DNA of 64,000 bases from Phytophthora hibernalis. Its lineage: Eukaryota; Oomycota; Peronosporomycetes; Peronosporales; Peronosporaceae. The translations under genes were made by a program, and so were the position numbers. Each line of letters opens with the position of its first letter. The stretch's first letter is position 1. A model generated the notes under the pieces. It had not been told where the DNA came from. It searched no databases and saw only the letters and a program-made list of their open reading frames with translations. Location of the stretch: assembly GCA_012656075.1 (NCBI GenBank), contig JAAKBF010000221.1:806001-870000 (forward strand), given 5' to 3'. Of the stretch, positions 43,971-55,570 are shown piece by piece.

Positions 43971-46900
43971 TCACTCGCTCGAGGTTGTCGGAGCTAGAAA
44001 CTTGTTTCGTAGATGCTGAAGCTGGCGCCGAAGACCTGAAAAGAACGAGCTTAAAGTGCTGAACTCGCCAAAATGCTTGATAAAAGTGTATCATACCTGA
44101 ATTGTCTAGGTCCGCGTACCGAAGCACGTACAAGTGGTGGAGCAGACTTCTGTTGATTCTAGTGGTATCGCCTGCCGATGCTTGATCAATTGAATTCTCC
44201 GCGGCCTCACGATCACTTTGCAGCTTTTCATATATGTGTTCCGCTGCACTGATAACTGCTGCAGGTAAACCACTCAACGCTGCTGTGTTGATACCATACA
44301 TGCCCGTACTCGGATATGGTCCGTCTTTCAAAACGTAGCGAAAGTGCGCGGAATTCTTAAGACAAAACCACAGTTTAGGTGTCTTTCTCCTGCAATCATA
44401 TGAATGGCATACCGAATTTGATCCTGACCCCATGTGATAGTTCCTACAGCGAGGGTAGAGGTGCGCAAGACGATTTAGTTGGTGGTAATGGGTCGCGAAG
44501 CAAGCGTATGATCCCCTTTGAATCAGTTCTTCGCCAATGCTCCACGCGATCGCTGCGCCTTCGTCATTGGCTGTTCCTCGGCCCAGTTCATCGATCAGTA
44601 CCAACGATCTCGAGGAACACGTTTCCAAGATGAACGCTGTCTCAGTCATTTCAACAGCAAAAGAGCTTGCATTTTCTTCCATGTCATCCGATGTCCCGAA
44701 TCTGGTGCAAATCCGATCCCGAATCGGAATGGATGCCTCGGAAGCAGGGACGTAGCACCCCATTTGAGCCATAATTGTGATAAGGGCTGTTGCTCGCAGG
44801 TATGTCGACTTGCCCGCGCAATTCGGGCCTGTAACAACTACGCACGGATACTCTTAGCTCTCAGACATACGATGGACATTCGGCTGCATGAGCACATACT
44901 ATGGAAAGTGCTCAATGGATCAAAAAACTATCGTGGGGTAGTTAGTGTGGTGAGCCGGAGATTGAGTTCGTGACAAAAGGAGTACGCACCGTGTCGCTGG
45001 GAATGTAGGAATGGTCTTTCATCAGTCGCTCAACAAGAGGATGGCGACCCTTTTGATAGCAAGGTTTCCATGCTCAGTGACTGTCGGTTTGGTGACTACA
45101 AAATCAAATGCGCCAGCGTTAGGGAATATTCAGCCCAGTTAGATAATTGATGCGGGTCTTGCATGGCTGATCTGGTGGCGACAGAGCGACAACATTCACG
45201 AAGCTGCAAGATTACCCGCGATTAGAATCATCCACAAGTTGTTGGCAGAAACAGCAAGATCGGCTGCACCTGAGGAGCATATCGAGAAGCGCAACGCTTT
45301 CGACCATGGCATGCATGGTTGAGGCTCGGGGACGGATTTTGTCGAGGAGTTGCTGGATGACTCCGTTCGATAACTTGTACACCGCGGCTAGCGCTTCGTT
45401 GAGTCTCAGATTGAGAGAGACCAGGACCTTGGTCGAACAGCATATTACTACAACCAATCATACATGAAACACAATGGAGGTTAAATACGTTTCGCTTTCT
45501 CCCGAGTGTTAGCACTTTCAGTACCGTTTTTGTTGCCACCCTTTCGATGAAACTTGCAGGCAAATCTTTGCAGTTAACGGGGACGGCTAAATGGTATCCT
45601 CTTCGTGCTCTACAAGCAACACGATCGTTATTCGCAAGGTCTAGCTCCATTGAACAGCGTTTCCAATCTGTTCCTGTAACTTGCTTACGTGTAATTGAGT
45701 CGAATGGGAACCCCGAGATTCTCTTTGTACGTGTGAACGACTTCGTGAATCTTCTCAATGGTATCAAGGTATGTTCGTCGAGCAACATCAAGCATGCCGT
45801 CGACACCCGCTCGGACAGCGAAGCATTCTTGAATACGCTTCTGCGCAGCTGAACGACAAACTTTCACTCTGATAAACATAAGTCCATCAATAAGTGGCAA
45901 TAATATTCAGAGAGTAGCATGGTACCTGTCATTGACAACTCGCTCAATGTCTGTCTTTATCCCTGCGAACTGTTCATCGCGCAAGCTGGCGAGCGAAAGG
46001 TTAGCATAAATTAAGATATTAAAACCACGAATATTCTACCTCTGAATAATAGAGACAAGCAGCGGGCAGGCGCGATCAAGCTTCACGGAGGCTGTTTCTA
46101 AGCATGCCACCAATTTTGGCAGGTACTCCAACGTGTGCTTGAGCGCAATCACACTACCTATCGCGATTCTTGAAACGCGAGGGGTGATAACTTTGGGCAC
46201 AAAAACTAATTGGCTCTTTGACAAGCGTGAAGATCATACAATTTACGGTGATCATCATCGGATAAAAAGACGTGCAGCGAACTAACCAGTAGACGATCCA
46301 GATCAACGAATTCGCGCAGCTCGTCCATGACATCGAAAAACCATGCAGGATTGTCGAGAAATATTCCAACGACTTCCTGACGCGCTTGACTGAAGCATGA
46401 ATACGTATCTTAAGTCGGCTGAGCATAGTTGATATAACATCACTAACGTACATGGTTTTCAAGTGACACGTCGGCTGCAGCATCTGACACTCAAAACAAG
46501 TTTCGTAAGGTATGGAACTAGTTTTTCAGTTGTTGCAACGTTACCGTTGATCGCAGGAGCCGATTCCCAGCCGAGGTTTGTGTGTTGTTCAGCATTTTGC
46601 AAAGCGACTGAAGAAGCAAGCTTATCAGCTCCCTTATACGTTAACGTATCCCAATACGGTAGGTCATACCTGGCTATCGTTTCTTCCTCTGGTGCCCTGA
46701 ACCAGCTCCAGCGCAGAAATAGTGGCCTGGTCCATCAGTAGTTTGCGCGTTGATGGGCTGAGCACAACCTACTCATTTCTTAGTGCATAGTCCAGCATCT
46801 CGAGAAGACCACGTTGCAGAATTACCTTCATTGTCTTCTCGGCGATGTATACACCCTGTATGTACTCGATGTATTTCATTACACACGCCACAGAGGCCAT

Positions 46901-47666
46901 GGCGACGTAGTTCTGTGATCACACATTCCGTGTAAGCTGAGGAATAATAGCAAAATCGGAGAAGTATACCCTTCCGATATTGATGTCAACGTTGTTGGCC
47001 ATCACGCGTTTAATATCTTCTGCACCCTTTGTCTGACTGGGGGAACACAACACATCAGTAAAACACACATACACATTGTAACGTACGAGGTCGATACGTA
47101 CTCGAAATATTTTCGTGCAAGCGGTACAACTCGGCAGTTGGATCCCGAAAATCGCTGTGAGATCTCGTCGTTAATCTTGCGAGGCTTGGACGTCTTCACC
47201 ACGAGGATTTCCACGGGCTGATGCTTCGTGTCAGAAAGCTCCAATCCTTTAATCCAGCACACGTCACTCACCTGATATGCTTGAAGCAGCGACATTGTGT
47301 CCACGTAAGAATGCGAGTCGATCACCGTCCACAGCAGCAACTCGTAGGGCGACACCAAGTCGATCGCACAAATTCCTGAGCAGTAATAGAGCAGTTAGAT
47401 CCGCATCGCCTGTACCTTTACACCAACCACGTTACCGATTTCACGCGCGCGGTTCTCCGCCACCGCGGCGATGAGGAACGACGATCTGGACTCGATATCC
47501 GTGGAGGTTGAACCTCTTGATCCTCCGCGACTCGACGCGAGATCACCACGACGAGGGCAGTTCCAGTGGCGAGGCCTGCAGCCCCGTCCGGCGCGGGGAC
47601 GCTGTAGCGAGGAGGTCGCACCGCGCCTTCGTCAAGCTCCACTCGAGGCGCAGCAACTTCTTCCAT
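43971..47666 (-). CDS. MSH4: MutS homologue MSH4 (meiotic)
   Basis: Meiotic crossover factor that pairs with MSH5. The ATG at 47666 gives MEEVAAPRVELDEGAVRPP, then a region with VSPYELLLWTVIDSHSYVDT (domain II). The lever domain has FAVRAGVDGMLDVARRTYLD and RRGYHLAVPVNCKDLP, followed by LNEALAAVYKLSNGVIQQLL. The ATPase has Walker A GPNCAGKSTYLRAT, IMAQMGCYVPASEASIPIRD, and Walker B LVLIDELGRGTANDEGAA with THYHQL. The last intron (GTATGA...TTCAG) joins DNSG to LRRQLQHLRNKFLAPTTSSE with the stop at 43971-43973. About ten or more exons; several frame jumps were not resolved. MSH4 rather than MSH5 or MSH2 is chosen on the ARRTYLD/RRGYHL block and the lack of a mismatch-binding N-terminal domain. 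Confidence 0.8.
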
Positions 47667-47848
47667 TGCGCACTTGCTTCCTGGCAACTTGGATAATGCG
47701 GAATGAAAAAGAATGCGCACAAAAGTGATGGTCACTTCAACTTCAATTCGGGAGTACAAGAGTGATGGTCACTTCGACTTCAACTTGGGTCATATGAAAG
47801 TTGGTATGTTCTTCATTCGGGAAGTAAACCTAACCTGTCTGCGCTGCA

Positions 47849-50296
47849 CTAAGCCGATGGGAATGCTTTGGTCTTGTTCCGCCAGTCCGTGCCTACTTCA
47901 GTCCACAAACAAACTGTAGGACGCGAGACTGCGTATGTCATGGGGTTCACATCCCAGCGCACGATAAGCACGTTGAACGTCCTCAGGATGAAATTCGGAG
48001 CGAACCGAGTGAAGAGAATCAAGATGATGTCGTCGGCTCGGTAAAGATACTTGCCACGGTACACGAAACCGGACAGCAGCACAGCCTCCGACGTCGGAAC
48101 ACGAAGATTGTTCTTCTTCACGTGCGAAATGTCTTCACAGTCATTGAACATGAACCGGAAGTGCTCGCCGATGCAGTAGCATTCGAACGATGTTGCATCG
48201 GTCAGGTTAACTATTGAAGCGCCATGACTGAGCGCCTTCGTCCTGACTTTGGGCGGCGGGCGAATAGTGACCTCGACCGCAACTTTCCACGAGATGAACC
48301 AGGCCATTAAATCCGAAATGGGGTGAGGATCGTTACGAGTTCTCAGGACGTAAGCGACCGTGGCAGTGATTCCCCACACAACCATAGCAAACGCAGCAAT
48401 GACGATGGCGATGTTAATGCTGAACACGACACACGAGTCCGTCAGCTTGCAGACATCTGCACCCTCGGGCGTCGATCTGAGAAGAGTCTTCGAGTTGAGG
48501 TCGAAGATATAGCTGAGACTGGAGTAGCGGATCGAAATGAGCAGGTTGGCGACGATGGCCGTCACGATAAGAAGAACCATTTCCCACGAGAGACGAAAGT
48601 GGCGATCTAGCTGCTGTTCACCCGTGCGGCTTTTCACAATGTTCACAAAACTGTATGAGAATGCCATCACACAGAACGTGAGGTTCCACACGCACTCCAC
48701 GGACATTGTCCCCGTGCCGAGCGCCAAATAGTACGTGTCGGATTCGCGGTACAAGTGGTACGCGATTTGGAGCAGGTACATGGCTTGCATGCGACCATTT
48801 TGGCAACGGTAAGCCCAAATCTGGCTCAACAGCACCGACTGCTTCTGGCTCATGACTTGGTACATACTCAGCGTACTCATCACGAGAATCTGCATGACCA
48901 CAATACCAGGAAGCACGCTCATTTCGACCTTGTCAGAATACCGCGCCCTGATAGTGTTGTGACTCAGGATAATGTTGACACCCGACTCCGTCGAAGCCCA
49001 TTCCCATTGAGAGTTGTAGTAGTTGTGAACACATACGCCTTCTGTGCTGCATAACGGGATATCATCGGGGGCTTGTAGCATCAAACCGTAATCAATCCAC
49101 AGCGAACTGATCTCGCACTCTTCGTTGATGTAAATACCAGACGTGTTTACGAGGTGCACAAAGCAACCACCATAATATCCACGAAGCATCGGCTGAACAA
49201 TGACCGCGGTCGAGGCCACATCGCTAACGGGTGCCACTGTTCTTCCAACAGAGTTGATAACACATGGAAAGTTGTATGGGAACAACCGCAACGTTGTTGG
49301 AGCGTTTCTTGTCTGATCCAGGCCTTCGGACACGAATGCACGCGTGAGCTTGGTGTCCATACCGTACTCCACCTTCTGACGGCAGTCAAGCGATTCTGGA
49401 AATATTGTTAGGTCTGCTGCCAGAATGGATGAAAACTCGTTGATGTGAGGAATGGGCTGGAACATGAACGTTTTCAATCGAGCTTCGATCGTCCAACGCG
49501 AATTGCAAGTTCCGGCTGCCGCAGCTGTGACTTCTGCGATCATGTCGTTGGATACCGGGAGCCCAAGAACTTCGACTGCCCTCACTATCAACTTTGGAGT
49601 GGCCGAGATAAACGTCAGCGAGTCGTCCCAATCTGAAGTTCCGTCGCCGCAGACCGCGTTATTGCTGTCAAGCTCCTCAATCAGAGCTTTACCATCGGCA
49701 CTCAAAGTTTCATTGTAGTCTTCAAATGTGTTGGTGCGCAAGCTGCCATACGCCGGTTTTCCCATCATGGGGTCCTGTTTAAATTGCACGAGCTGCAGCA
49801 CCGCACGCTGACAAGAAACCCCGCAGTCAGGACACCCGTACGTGACTTTAGTATTGAGCTTCTCGTAACCAAGGAAACTCTCACTTGCAGCTCGGAAAAC
49901 GTAGGGCGACTGAATGTACGGTGAGTTGACGCAGATCGCAATCATGATGATCGGTGCTACCAGCACCTTGAAGGACATGACGACCAGCACAGCGATAGCA
50001 TCGTAGCGCGGTCCGTTCTTGGTGTTCTGCCGAGGTGACACAAAGTCGAACTCTTTCGCGTCTGGAGGCTTGATATCATTCTCGCCGAGCGATTCTTGAC
50101 GGTGGTTGTGCACACTGGACGACCGGCGGTGGACCTTTTCAGTATTAGCCTCGCCACTTCGACCGAACGAGTGCTGTTCGCCTGAGTACGCCGCGGGCTC
50201 TTCGTTTGGGGTATTGACGACAGCAACGGTGGCGGAGGACTGCTTCTTGCGCTTCTCCTTCATCGCTCGCGGGCTCTTGGGCTCCGACTCGGACAT
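47849..50296 (-). CDS. Large multi-pass membrane protein, orphan
   Basis: 815 residues in one uninterrupted frame, a contrast to most neighbours. A polar N-terminus of about 100 residues (MSESEPKSPRAMKEKRKKQS) is followed by a membrane span (AIAVLVVMSFKVLVAPIIMI). Next is a large loop of about 350 residues with many Cys (YGCPDCGVSCQRAVLQL, CNSRW, CSTEGVC), probably extracytoplasmic. At least four more spans follow (PGIVVMQILVMSTL, VWNLTFCVMAFSYSFV, MVLLIVTAIVANLLISI, INIAIVIAAFAMVVWGI) and then a C-terminal cytoplasmic part. The layout (one span, Cys-rich outer domain, spans, then VLLSGFVYRGKYLYRADD near the end) loosely parallels the membrane family at 16.5, 18.5, 53.8 and 55.8 kb (VVLGGYSYENRRLYYKLS), so a distant relation is possible. 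Function unknown. Confidence 0.75.
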   Translation of the reverse strand: MSESEPKSPRAMKEKRKKQSSATVAVVNTPNEEPAAYSGEQHSFGRSGEANTEKVHRRSSSVHNHRQESLGENDIKPPDAKEFDFVSPRQNTKNGPRYDAIAVLVVMSFKVLVAPIIMIAICVNSPYIQSPYVFRAASESFLGYEKLNTKVTYGCPDCGVSCQRAVLQLVQFKQDPMMGKPAYGSLRTNTFEDYNETLSADGKALIEELDSNNAVCGDGTSDWDDSLTFISATPKLIVRAVEVLGLPVSNDMIAEVTAAAAGTCNSRWTIEARLKTFMFQPIPHINEFSSILAADLTIFPESLDCRQKVEYGMDTKLTRAFVSEGLDQTRNAPTTLRLFPYNFPCVINSVGRTVAPVSDVASTAVIVQPMLRGYYGGCFVHLVNTSGIYINEECEISSLWIDYGLMLQAPDDIPLCSTEGVCVHNYYNSQWEWASTESGVNIILSHNTIRARYSDKVEMSVLPGIVVMQILVMSTLSMYQVMSQKQSVLLSQIWAYRCQNGRMQAMYLLQIAYHLYRESDTYYLALGTGTMSVECVWNLTFCVMAFSYSFVNIVKSRTGEQQLDRHFRLSWEMVLLIVTAIVANLLISIRYSSLSYIFDLNSKTLLRSTPEGADVCKLTDSCVVFSINIAIVIAAFAMVVWGITATVAYVLRTRNDPHPISDLMAWFISWKVAVEVTIRPPPKVRTKALSHGASIVNLTDATSFECYCIGEHFRFMFNDCEDISHVKKNNLRVPTSEAVLLSGFVYRGKYLYRADDIILILFTRFAPNFILRTFNVLIVRWDVNPMTYAVSRPTVCLWTEVGTDWRNKTKAFPSA

Positions 50297-51082
50297 GACG
50301 CCCGTCGCTTGCTCTCAGTCCTCTGGGCTGTTAACGCTGGTTCGAAACCGTTCGGGCGCTCGGTCTACTGTTGGGTTGTGCCGAAGGGCGGAAGCTGAGG
50401 ACGCAAGCACCGCGTGAACGCTATTTAAAAGGAACAGTGGTTGCGATTGGGTCTCGCCTCAGCAGCCTCTATCGGCACAGGATCGTACCCCGACCTTACC
50501 AGCGTGGGGAGTAATTTTAGGAGGTCTTGGCTGCATCTCACAGCTGAAGTTTGTGAAGAACGGAGCTCTATTTCGGCAGCGTTTTGCATGGACGGCTCAC
50601 TTGAGAGGGCTCACGTGGTCATTACGTCTGGGTCAGGGATGCAACCATGTCTTATTATTTGCATCGATGCAAAACTCTCATCGACTCAGCGTAGCGCGTC
50701 CAACATTTTACCGTTGGTGAAAGGTGCTCGTCAATCGATTCAACGATTGCCGCGGGGAAATCATCGACACTGCTGTTCAGCGGTGGTTGGCACCGTTGTC
50801 ACTGGGGCATCGACACTTCGATGTTCAGTGGCAAGGTTCGGTGTGGGGCTTGACACCAAACATGCAAACGGAGAATGAGGTCAGCGGAGACCGACACCAC
50901 AGTCGGTGATTGGGTCGATGCACAAGACTCTCACAGCGTGCCTCATGTGGCCTCATTCGCCGCTGTGGATCAATTGGTTCATGCTGATGTACGGCCTGCT
51001 ACGTTAAATGAGCGGTGCAGTGGGGTTCCAATGCCCTTACCATTTCTCGATCTGCGCCCGAACCCAGAGGCCCTCAACCAGC
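50297..51082. other. Divergent intergenic region upstream of the MCO-ZIP fusion
   Basis: No convincing coding frame; the open frames around 50441-50878 have no motif. CTATTTAAAAGG at 50421-50432 is TATA-like. The region must hold promoters for the orphan membrane protein (minus) and the oxidase-transporter fusion (plus). Confidence 0.4.
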
Positions 51083-53786
51083 ATGATGGCGCTCGCTACG
51101 GCGTTAATGCTCACATTGGCGTCGAGTCCTTGCGCTCTTGCCCTGACCAACTTGAAAAGTGAATGGGAAGCCTACACCAGCAAACTTGTGGTTCCTGACG
51201 TGATCGACATGACGAAAGGCGGCGATATCGACATACAGATTGGTCGCGCGTCCCATAATTGGACGGAAGACGGATCTGTCGTGGGGACATCTACGGCTAC
51301 GCGCTCAGGAACGCCACGCCAACGTTTCCAGGCCCAACGATCAAGGTCGCTCGAGGAGTCCCCATTTCGGTGACTTGGTACAACGAGTTGCCAGCGCCCC
51401 ATCTACTAGACAACTATGTGGAGACCAGCATCGCCATCGCAGAGTCCCATTGTTATCCTTACTGTGGTGTACCAACTGTCGCGCATGTTCACGGACTGGA
51501 GTCGCCGGCCAAGTACGATGGTTTACCGCTGCGAACTATCTACAGCAACCAGTCGCAGACGTTCGTGTACCTCAACAACCAGTCCGCAGCCACCAAGCTC
51601 TACCACGATCACGCGAATGGCCTCACGCGGCTGAACGTTTGGGCGGGTCTCATGGGCGTCTACCTTGTTCAAGACGCTGAGACGGAGGCGAAGGTTAATG
51701 TGGATGTCGAGACGGATATCCCCATTATGATCGCCGACCGACTTATCAACGAATCGGGTGCGCTCATGTACTCGGACGACAACTGCCAGACGGGCATCAC
51801 GCGTTGGGTGCCCGAGTCGTACGGTGCTGTAAACACTGTGAATGGCGTTGTCATGCCTTATGTCGAAGTTCCACCAGCTCAAGTTCGTCTCCGGATCGTG
51901 AACAGTGCTAATTCTCGCCACTACAACCTCACACTACCTTTTTCAAGTCAATGCAAGCTCATCGCCAAGGATTCCGGTTTTGTCCAGGAGCCTGAAGATG
52001 TCCCAACGCAGCTCGTGATCTACCCTTTCGAACGAGTGGAGTTGTTTTGTGATTTTTCGAGTGATGTTGACGGTACAACCTACGAAGTGGTAGATATCCC
52101 CACAGTCAACGTCACAACGACCTATGACAGGCGTGTCATGGAGTTTCGTGTATCTGGGGATCTGAAGACCACTTACATGACGACGCGTGACTTACCATCC
52201 ACCCTTATCCAGCGGAAGGATCTCAAGAAGTTGTATCAGGAACTGGGTGGGAAAAACCGATCGATCCTCCTTGGAGAGATGGACGTGACCACGAACTGCC
52301 CGACAAAGAGCTTGATCCGCTATCGTGGTATGGAAATCAACTCCACCACCATCAAGAACACGCTAGATTGCACAAAGGGCAAGGTCGAGAAATGGCACTT
52401 TCAGAACCCGACCGATGACCCTCATCCGTTCCACTGGCACGTCGTCAATGCGCAGTGTGGTGCAAGTGACGACGAAGTGGACACCAACTCACTCAAAGAC
52501 GTGGTAGTGATCCCGAACGCAGGCTCCGATCGAGCTTCGACCACTGTGACTCAGGTTTGTTATGTCGCTTGCACCCCAGATGAATTCCTTATTGAAGGCA
52601 GTGAGCGTGAAGCTACCGAGTATAATTTCGATACCTCGGAGCCGTATGTGGCACACTGTCACATTCTGGAGCACGAAGAGAACAACATGATGAGCCTATT
52701 TCAGCTCACAGACGGTGATGACGACGCACCAAACGATGACGGCTCGACCTCGTCCCCAAATGAGATCACCACCAAGGTTATCATTTCCGCTATGGGTATG
52801 AGCGTCCTAGGTGCCATTGCTACTTCGTTGTCTGTGCTCGTGATATCCGTCGAGAAATTAATGTTTCTCGGGAACCCGCGGTCACTTTCTGTTGCGTTTG
52901 CGCTCTCGGCTGGAGTTATGGTCTTCATCGCCTTCGCGGATCTGTGGATGGAAGCTGTCACGTTCTATCGAGCAGCCTTCACCACAGGTGGAACTGTAGA
53001 CCCGGAAGCATATGAAACAGGGGCCACTTCCGCTAACTCGGGCACGTGTGGGAGTACCTGTCAAGGCAATGCTTGGCTCGCTACCATGGGCGCGTTCTTT
53101 CTAGGAATGCTTTGCATCCTTCCGGTGGAGTACATCGTTCACATGACCGTGGAGAAGAAGGGGTCATACTGGGACGAGAAAGGAAGTGATACGGCGGCCG
53201 TAGGTACTAACACGTCGCCGTGCGTTATGGAGTCGATTCGGAGAAGCAATTTGAATTTGCTTGAGACGTCTTCCGATGAGGATGCCAAGTTGTTAGCTGT
53301 TGAACAACAGCAAAAAGAACAGTACCGCCGAGCTGGAATGATGACTGGTATTGCCATTGCCATTCACAACTTTCCTGAGGGCCTGGCACTCTTCGTTTCA
53401 TCGCTTCAGGGGATGGAGACGGGTATAATTCTTTCAATTGGGATTATCCTGCACAACTTGCCCGAGGGAGTGGCCATTGCAGCACCTGTCTACTACGCTA
53501 CCGGTAGCAAACTCCAGGCATTCAAGTGGACAGCTATCAGTGGGGTAGCGCAGCCACTCGGAGCAGCTACAGGATGGGCGGTTGTGTCGGGGGCATGAGC
53601 TACGCGCTACGGGCGTCCCTTTATGCTGTGGTGGCGGGGATGCTGGTATGTATTGCTGCGAAGGAACTGCTACCAGGAGCTTACCGCTTCGACCCCAAGG
53701 GCAAGTATTTCGTGACGGCATTTTTTGTTGGTGTCGCCATTATTTCGAGCAGCATGGTGCTAATACATTACGCTGGTTCAGATTAG
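51083..53786 (+). CDS. Multicopper oxidase fused to a ZIP (ZupT-like) metal transporter
   Basis: About 901 residues with two breaks healed. The ATG at 51083 gives a signal peptide (MMALATALMLTLASSPCALA). Multicopper oxidase domains follow, from about residue 60 to 540, with all four copper motifs: HVHG (about 134), YHDHANG (about 174), HPFHWHV (about 447) and HCHILEHEENNMM (about 523). The T1 Cys, His and axial Met are therefore present. After an acidic linker (DGDDDAPNDDG) comes a ZIP transporter with about eight spans, including TM4 IAIHNFPEGLALF and TM5 IILHNLPEGVAIAAPVYYAT, closest to the bacterial ZupT/eukaryotic ZIP5-like group. Where ZupT proteins have AE in the next segment, this one has SGVAQPLGA. 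Breaks: the G4 run near 51291 (SVVG into DIYGYALRN) and the G5 run near 53595 (VVSG into GMSYALRAS). The oxidase would be extracytoplasmic, next to the transporter mouth. Confidence 0.9.
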
Positions 53787-53824
53787 GATAAACTTGCAAT
53801 AAATACATTGTTGTCGTAGTGCTT

Positions 53825-55570
53825 TTAAGGAACTTGATAAATCAATTGATAGAGACGTGCTGCTCGTATTTTGACGGCAGTAATGATAGTGAACGTGCGG
53901 CTCCGTTGTGCGGTGTCAGTTGTACATTTATCGTAGGCGCTACTTTGTTGTCCACACGAATGATGTGCGGGCGATTCAATTCCGTTCGTGCGGCCTCCTA
54001 ATGGTCGGTCAAACAGAGTCACAAGGCCAGTACATGGTCGTTCGCTGCAAGGTTCCACATAACGAACAGATCATCTCTCGGGACCCTGAACCAGTGAATC
54101 TTGCGAAATACTAAGTATTCGGCTCTGTCAGCCTCCACCGTTTTCAGAATGCCAAACGACTTTAGTGCTTCCAACTTGTAGTACAGGTTGCCATTTGCCA
54201 TGAGTAGCCGCCCAGCATGATCATTTTACTGCGCACTCCCAATGTCGTGTCCACACAGTAGGGAGCTGTTAACACCGCGAGTGTTCCATGATACAATCTC
54301 GTATAAATTGTTGCCCAGACCGCTCGAACCGAGATGACGAATGCTGTGAGGCCAAGCACAATGACACCGTGACCAACTAAACTCCAAACATAATACGAAA
54401 CAGCCAAAGCTGTTGGTCTAGACGCTCGTAAACCTGAACGATCAATCCACGTGAGGTAGTGCTGCATTAACCCAGCGCTGAGAAACTCCCCAACAGCGAA
54501 GTTTCGTAGCTAAGTAGCAGCCTTTTGAATAGGAGTCGAGTTTTCTCACGAAAGCCTTTCATGCTTTCAAAAATCTCGAACAGCATTGATAACACTCCAG
54601 ATAAATTGTAGCCTAGCGAGACATATTGGATTTTGGATGGAAGGCCATCCTGTGCAATAAGCAGAAAAAGATCGCTCATTAATCCTTCAAGCAGCATGTA
54701 ACGCGATGATAGTTTGTTGTTCCGTGCGCAGAAAGTCGCATACTCTCCTGTATAAACACCATTGCGCTCTTGCGTCGCAGATTTTCATTCATGCGACCAC
54801 ATCTTTTACCGTATTGTCTGCACAAGACATAGCTTCTTCAGAGGAGCACGCTGCGGTACGCGATCCAGATGAACCCAAAGACGCCGTACCAGTACGATCG
54901 TCTGTAGCCGAAATCTCCCCTGTCGTGCGCTAAACTTTCACCAATGCAGTGTTCCTAGCCCTCTCACGCGAACGTAGGCAGTCTTGTCGTTCGCGGAGTA
55001 GGTTCCCTCTGCTTCTTCATAAAACGAATAATACCCTACGCTTCCGTGATAGAAATAATGTTCAAAGTAGTAGCTTTCTCCAGCACAGCTCTCTGGAGAT
55101 GTCGAACTTGGAGTCACCCTCTCGGCTCCCAGGATATACGACCCATGAATATTACACTGCGGCACTACGAAGTGGCAAATTTGTCCACGCTTAATGTGCT
55201 ACTGCGATATTCCACCACGCTTGAGCGATGAATAGTCCTTCAACGGGGCATAGCACAGCAATATTTGCCGTCTCCCTCCCAGCACTACTTGGTGCCACGA
55301 GTTCTTCAGTCAACTTGTGTGGAGTCACGAATTTCAAATAACTTCTTCCTTGTAGGAGCAGTGGTAATACCCCACACACAGCCACACCGCCACCAGCGTT
55401 CGCCGCTCAACAATTATATCCCAAACTTCACTCGTCGACTGTCTTGTTATTCTTGCAATATTTCTGACGCTGTGTACATTTGGTCGCCTCTTTGATGATA
55501 GGACTGGGCCCGCTTTTCTCACCGATCCTAGTTCCATCGTTCGAATGAAAGCGCGCAGGACACCCCACAC
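53825..55570 (-). pseudogene. Multi-pass membrane protein, copy C, probable pseudogene
   Basis: All parts of the family are present in order on the minus strand. They are an N-terminus (SSKRRPNVHSVRNIARI), LPLLLQGRSYLKFVTPHKL, YFYHGSVGYYSFYEEAEGTY, LLEGLMSDLFLLIAQDGL, SLVGHGVIVLGLTAFVISVR, CVDTTLGVRSKMIMLGGY, and CSERPCTGLVTLFDRPLGG. They are spread over at least six frame segments. Unlike most breaks in this window, one is an in-frame TGA near 54855: LL-stop-RSYVLCRQYGKRC where relatives have LRRSYISC, consistent with CGA to TGA. The outer domain also ends early (GLGTLHW). This looks like true decay on top of possible assembly errors. It converges on the MCO-ZIP gene with only about 40 bp between stops. 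Confidence 0.6.

Noticed and set aside
45547..45852. Plus-strand ORF inside the MSH4 locus
   Set aside because: The minus strand here encodes the MutS lever domain (ARRTYLD, RRGYHLAVPV); the plus ORF is a shadow.
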